The notes under the pieces are model-generated. The model made no database searches, was not told the DNA's origin, and saw only the letters and a list, made by a program, of their open reading frames with translations. DNA of 64,000 bases from Streptomyces sp. NBC_00078 (lineage in GTDB: Bacteria; Actinomycetota; Actinomycetes; Streptomycetales; Streptomycetaceae), in NCBI RefSeq assembly GCF_026343335.1, contig NZ_JAPELX010000001.1, positions 620,001 through 684,000 on the forward strand, in the 5' to 3' direction. Below are positions 63,232 to 64,000 of this stretch, piece after piece. Made by a program: the position numbers and the translations under genes. Within the stretch, counting starts at the first letter, position 1. Every line of letters begins with the position of its first letter.

Positions 63232-63711
63232 TCATTCAGAACTCATAGGGTCAAACCATGTGGGTTCGTCGCACAGTGCCTGCTTGATCCGGAAGTGGTG
63301 GTACTCGGTCAACGGGGGCAGCGCGTCGAGCGCGAACCAGCCGACCTGCAGGGACTCGTCGTCGTTCACCCGGGCCTCGCCGCTCACCGCCCGCGCACGG
63401 AAGCAGATGTCCATGAACTGGCAGATGTCGCCGTTGGGATAGGTGACCTGCCCCCCGGACCGCACCGCGACCAGGCGTTCGACGACGCATTCGACGCCCG
63501 TCTCCTCGTACACCTCCCGCACGACTGCGGCGGCGGGCTGCTCGCCCGGGTCGGGGATGCCGGAGATCAACGCCCATTCGAGGTTGTCCGAGCGCTGCCC
63601 CAGCAGGATCCTGCCCTCGTCGTCGAAGACGACGGCACTGACGCCGGGGAGCCAGAGCAGCTGGTGCCCCGAGGTTGCCCGGATCTCGCGGATGAAGTCA
63701 GGAGTTGGCAT
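63232..63711 (-). CDS. Nudix hydrolase
   Basis: A 159-residue Nudix enzyme. The box G-x5-E-x7-REVYEETGVE (51-74) is complete, so it should be a metal-dependent nucleoside-diphosphate-X hydrolase; the substrate is not evident from the flanks. The ATG at 63711 is chosen over a GTG nine codons upstream because TAGGGT lies 7 bases before it, giving a probable leaderless start, and family N-termini (MPTPDFIREIR) match. It is upstream of the 3-hydroxybutyrate dehydrogenase gene but separated by 54 bases with its own promoter-like element. Confidence 0.88.
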   Translation of the reverse strand: MPTPDFIREIRATSGHQLLWLPGVSAVVFDDEGRILLGQRSDNLEWALISGIPDPGEQPAAAVVREVYEETGVECVVERLVAVRSGGQVTYPNGDICQFMDICFRARAVSGEARVNDDESLQVGWFALDALPPLTEYHHFRIKQALCDEPTWFDPMSSE

Positions 63712-63780
63712 GACACCGACCCTAAAGGGCCGGTGCACAGGCCTCCGGCGCCTTTCACGGGGCGTGCGCCGGGCGTACGG

Positions 63781-64000
63781 TTACACGCTCCGGGCGCGCC
63801 GCCCGCGCACACCGGCGCCGATCGCCCACCCGAGCCCGCCCGCGGCGACCAGCACCAGGGCCATCTCCGGCAGGGTTCCCAGCCGCGTGGCAGGCGTCTC
63901 GCTCGACCGCAGCGGCACCTTCTGGACCAGGTGGTCCGCGACGAACATGCCGGTCTTCTGCGTGATCTTCCCGTCCGGCATGATGATCGCGCTGACGCCG
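63781..64000 (-). CDS. lnt: Apolipoprotein N-acyltransferase, C-terminal part
   Basis: Only the last 73 residues are present; the gene enters from the right edge. The sequence reads GVSAIIMPDGKITQKT, then VPLRSSETPATRLGTLPE and a final membrane helix (about 20 residues) with an Arg tail. This matches the end of the nitrilase domain and last transmembrane helix of Lnt, which N-acylates lipoproteins at the outer face of the membrane. The catalytic residues lie outside the window, so the identification rests on this C-terminal pattern. Confidence 0.72.
   Translation of the reverse strand, partial: GVSAIIMPDGKITQKTGMFVADHLVQKVPLRSSETPATRLGTLPEMALVLVAAGGLGWAIGAGVRGRRARSV

Overview
The window is a typical stretch of Streptomyces chromosome, or that of a very close actinomycete relative. 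Coding GC is very high with third positions almost always G or C, GTG starts are frequent, and the gene set is characteristic: SpoIIE-type phosphatase, GAF-ANTAR sensor, ECF41-type sigma factor with its carboxymuconolactone decarboxylase partner, PucR and LuxR/MalT-type regulators, a long-form Gap and MptB-like mannosyltransferases. One interspersed element typical of Streptomyces intergenic DNA lies at 34262-34340. I see no rRNA, tRNA, CRISPR array, intact insertion sequence or integrase.

Layout. 1-4167: end of a secreted protein, a PAS-GAF-PP2C phosphatase, a DUF5666 membrane protein and a PrmC-like methyltransferase. 4340-5941: a membrane protein divergent from a MarR regulator, with two copies of a GTTG-N7-CAAC operator between them. 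6048-8293: a molybdenum-cofactor oxidoreductase coupled to a flavin reductase, an 11-bp tandem repeat array, and an Rv1733c-like membrane protein. 8639-15205: esterases, a GntR/UTRA regulator with a DasR-like operator, two methyltransferases, NTF2-like and SRPBCC proteins. 15485-16627: a second, short Rho factor. 16698-24809: a minus-strand group of small membrane and stress proteins (DUF7144, SHOCT, HdeD), a DHA2 drug exporter and a large MalT-like regulator. 25046-26597: AhpD-like protein and ECF41 sigma factor.

27192-31811: a D,D-carboxypeptidase convergent with a coupled pair of GT-C mannosyltransferases, then an alpha/beta hydrolase. 31834-37576: a minus-strand asparagine/aspartate/glutamine catabolism block (glsA, aspA, asparaginase, amino-acid permease, FadR-type regulator). 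37875-42958: GAF-ANTAR protein, undecaprenyl-diphosphatase, a CrcB-DUF190-CrcB fluoride operon, SMP-30-like lactonase, YihY. 43019-48388: ArsR, VOC, MarR, and a TetR/SDR divergent pair with 18-bp direct repeats. 48612-50686: isochorismatase-like hydrolase coupled to an NCS1 permease. 51135-56316: secreted SH3-like protein, gnd divergent from gap, a second NCS1 permease. 56484-58243: an atypical orphan response regulator and a NodB deacetylase. 58923-64000: MHS transporter, PucR regulator, 3-hydroxybutyrate dehydrogenase, Nudix hydrolase, and the end of an apolipoprotein N-acyltransferase.

A recurrent theme is gene decay. Most of the longer gene-poor gaps contain a recognisable fragment of a lost gene: anti-sigma ATPase, LuxR/AAA tail, DUF2252, Ohr/OsmC, PLDc_N, aldehyde dehydrogenase, a membrane-protein tail. 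I did not find a clearly unprecedented multi-gene system. The least routine items are the 11-bp array, the 18-bp operator-like repeats, the degenerate receiver domain with its exact 17-bp palindrome, and the short Rho paralogue with a long pyrimidine-rich leader. All product names are from motif reading by eye.
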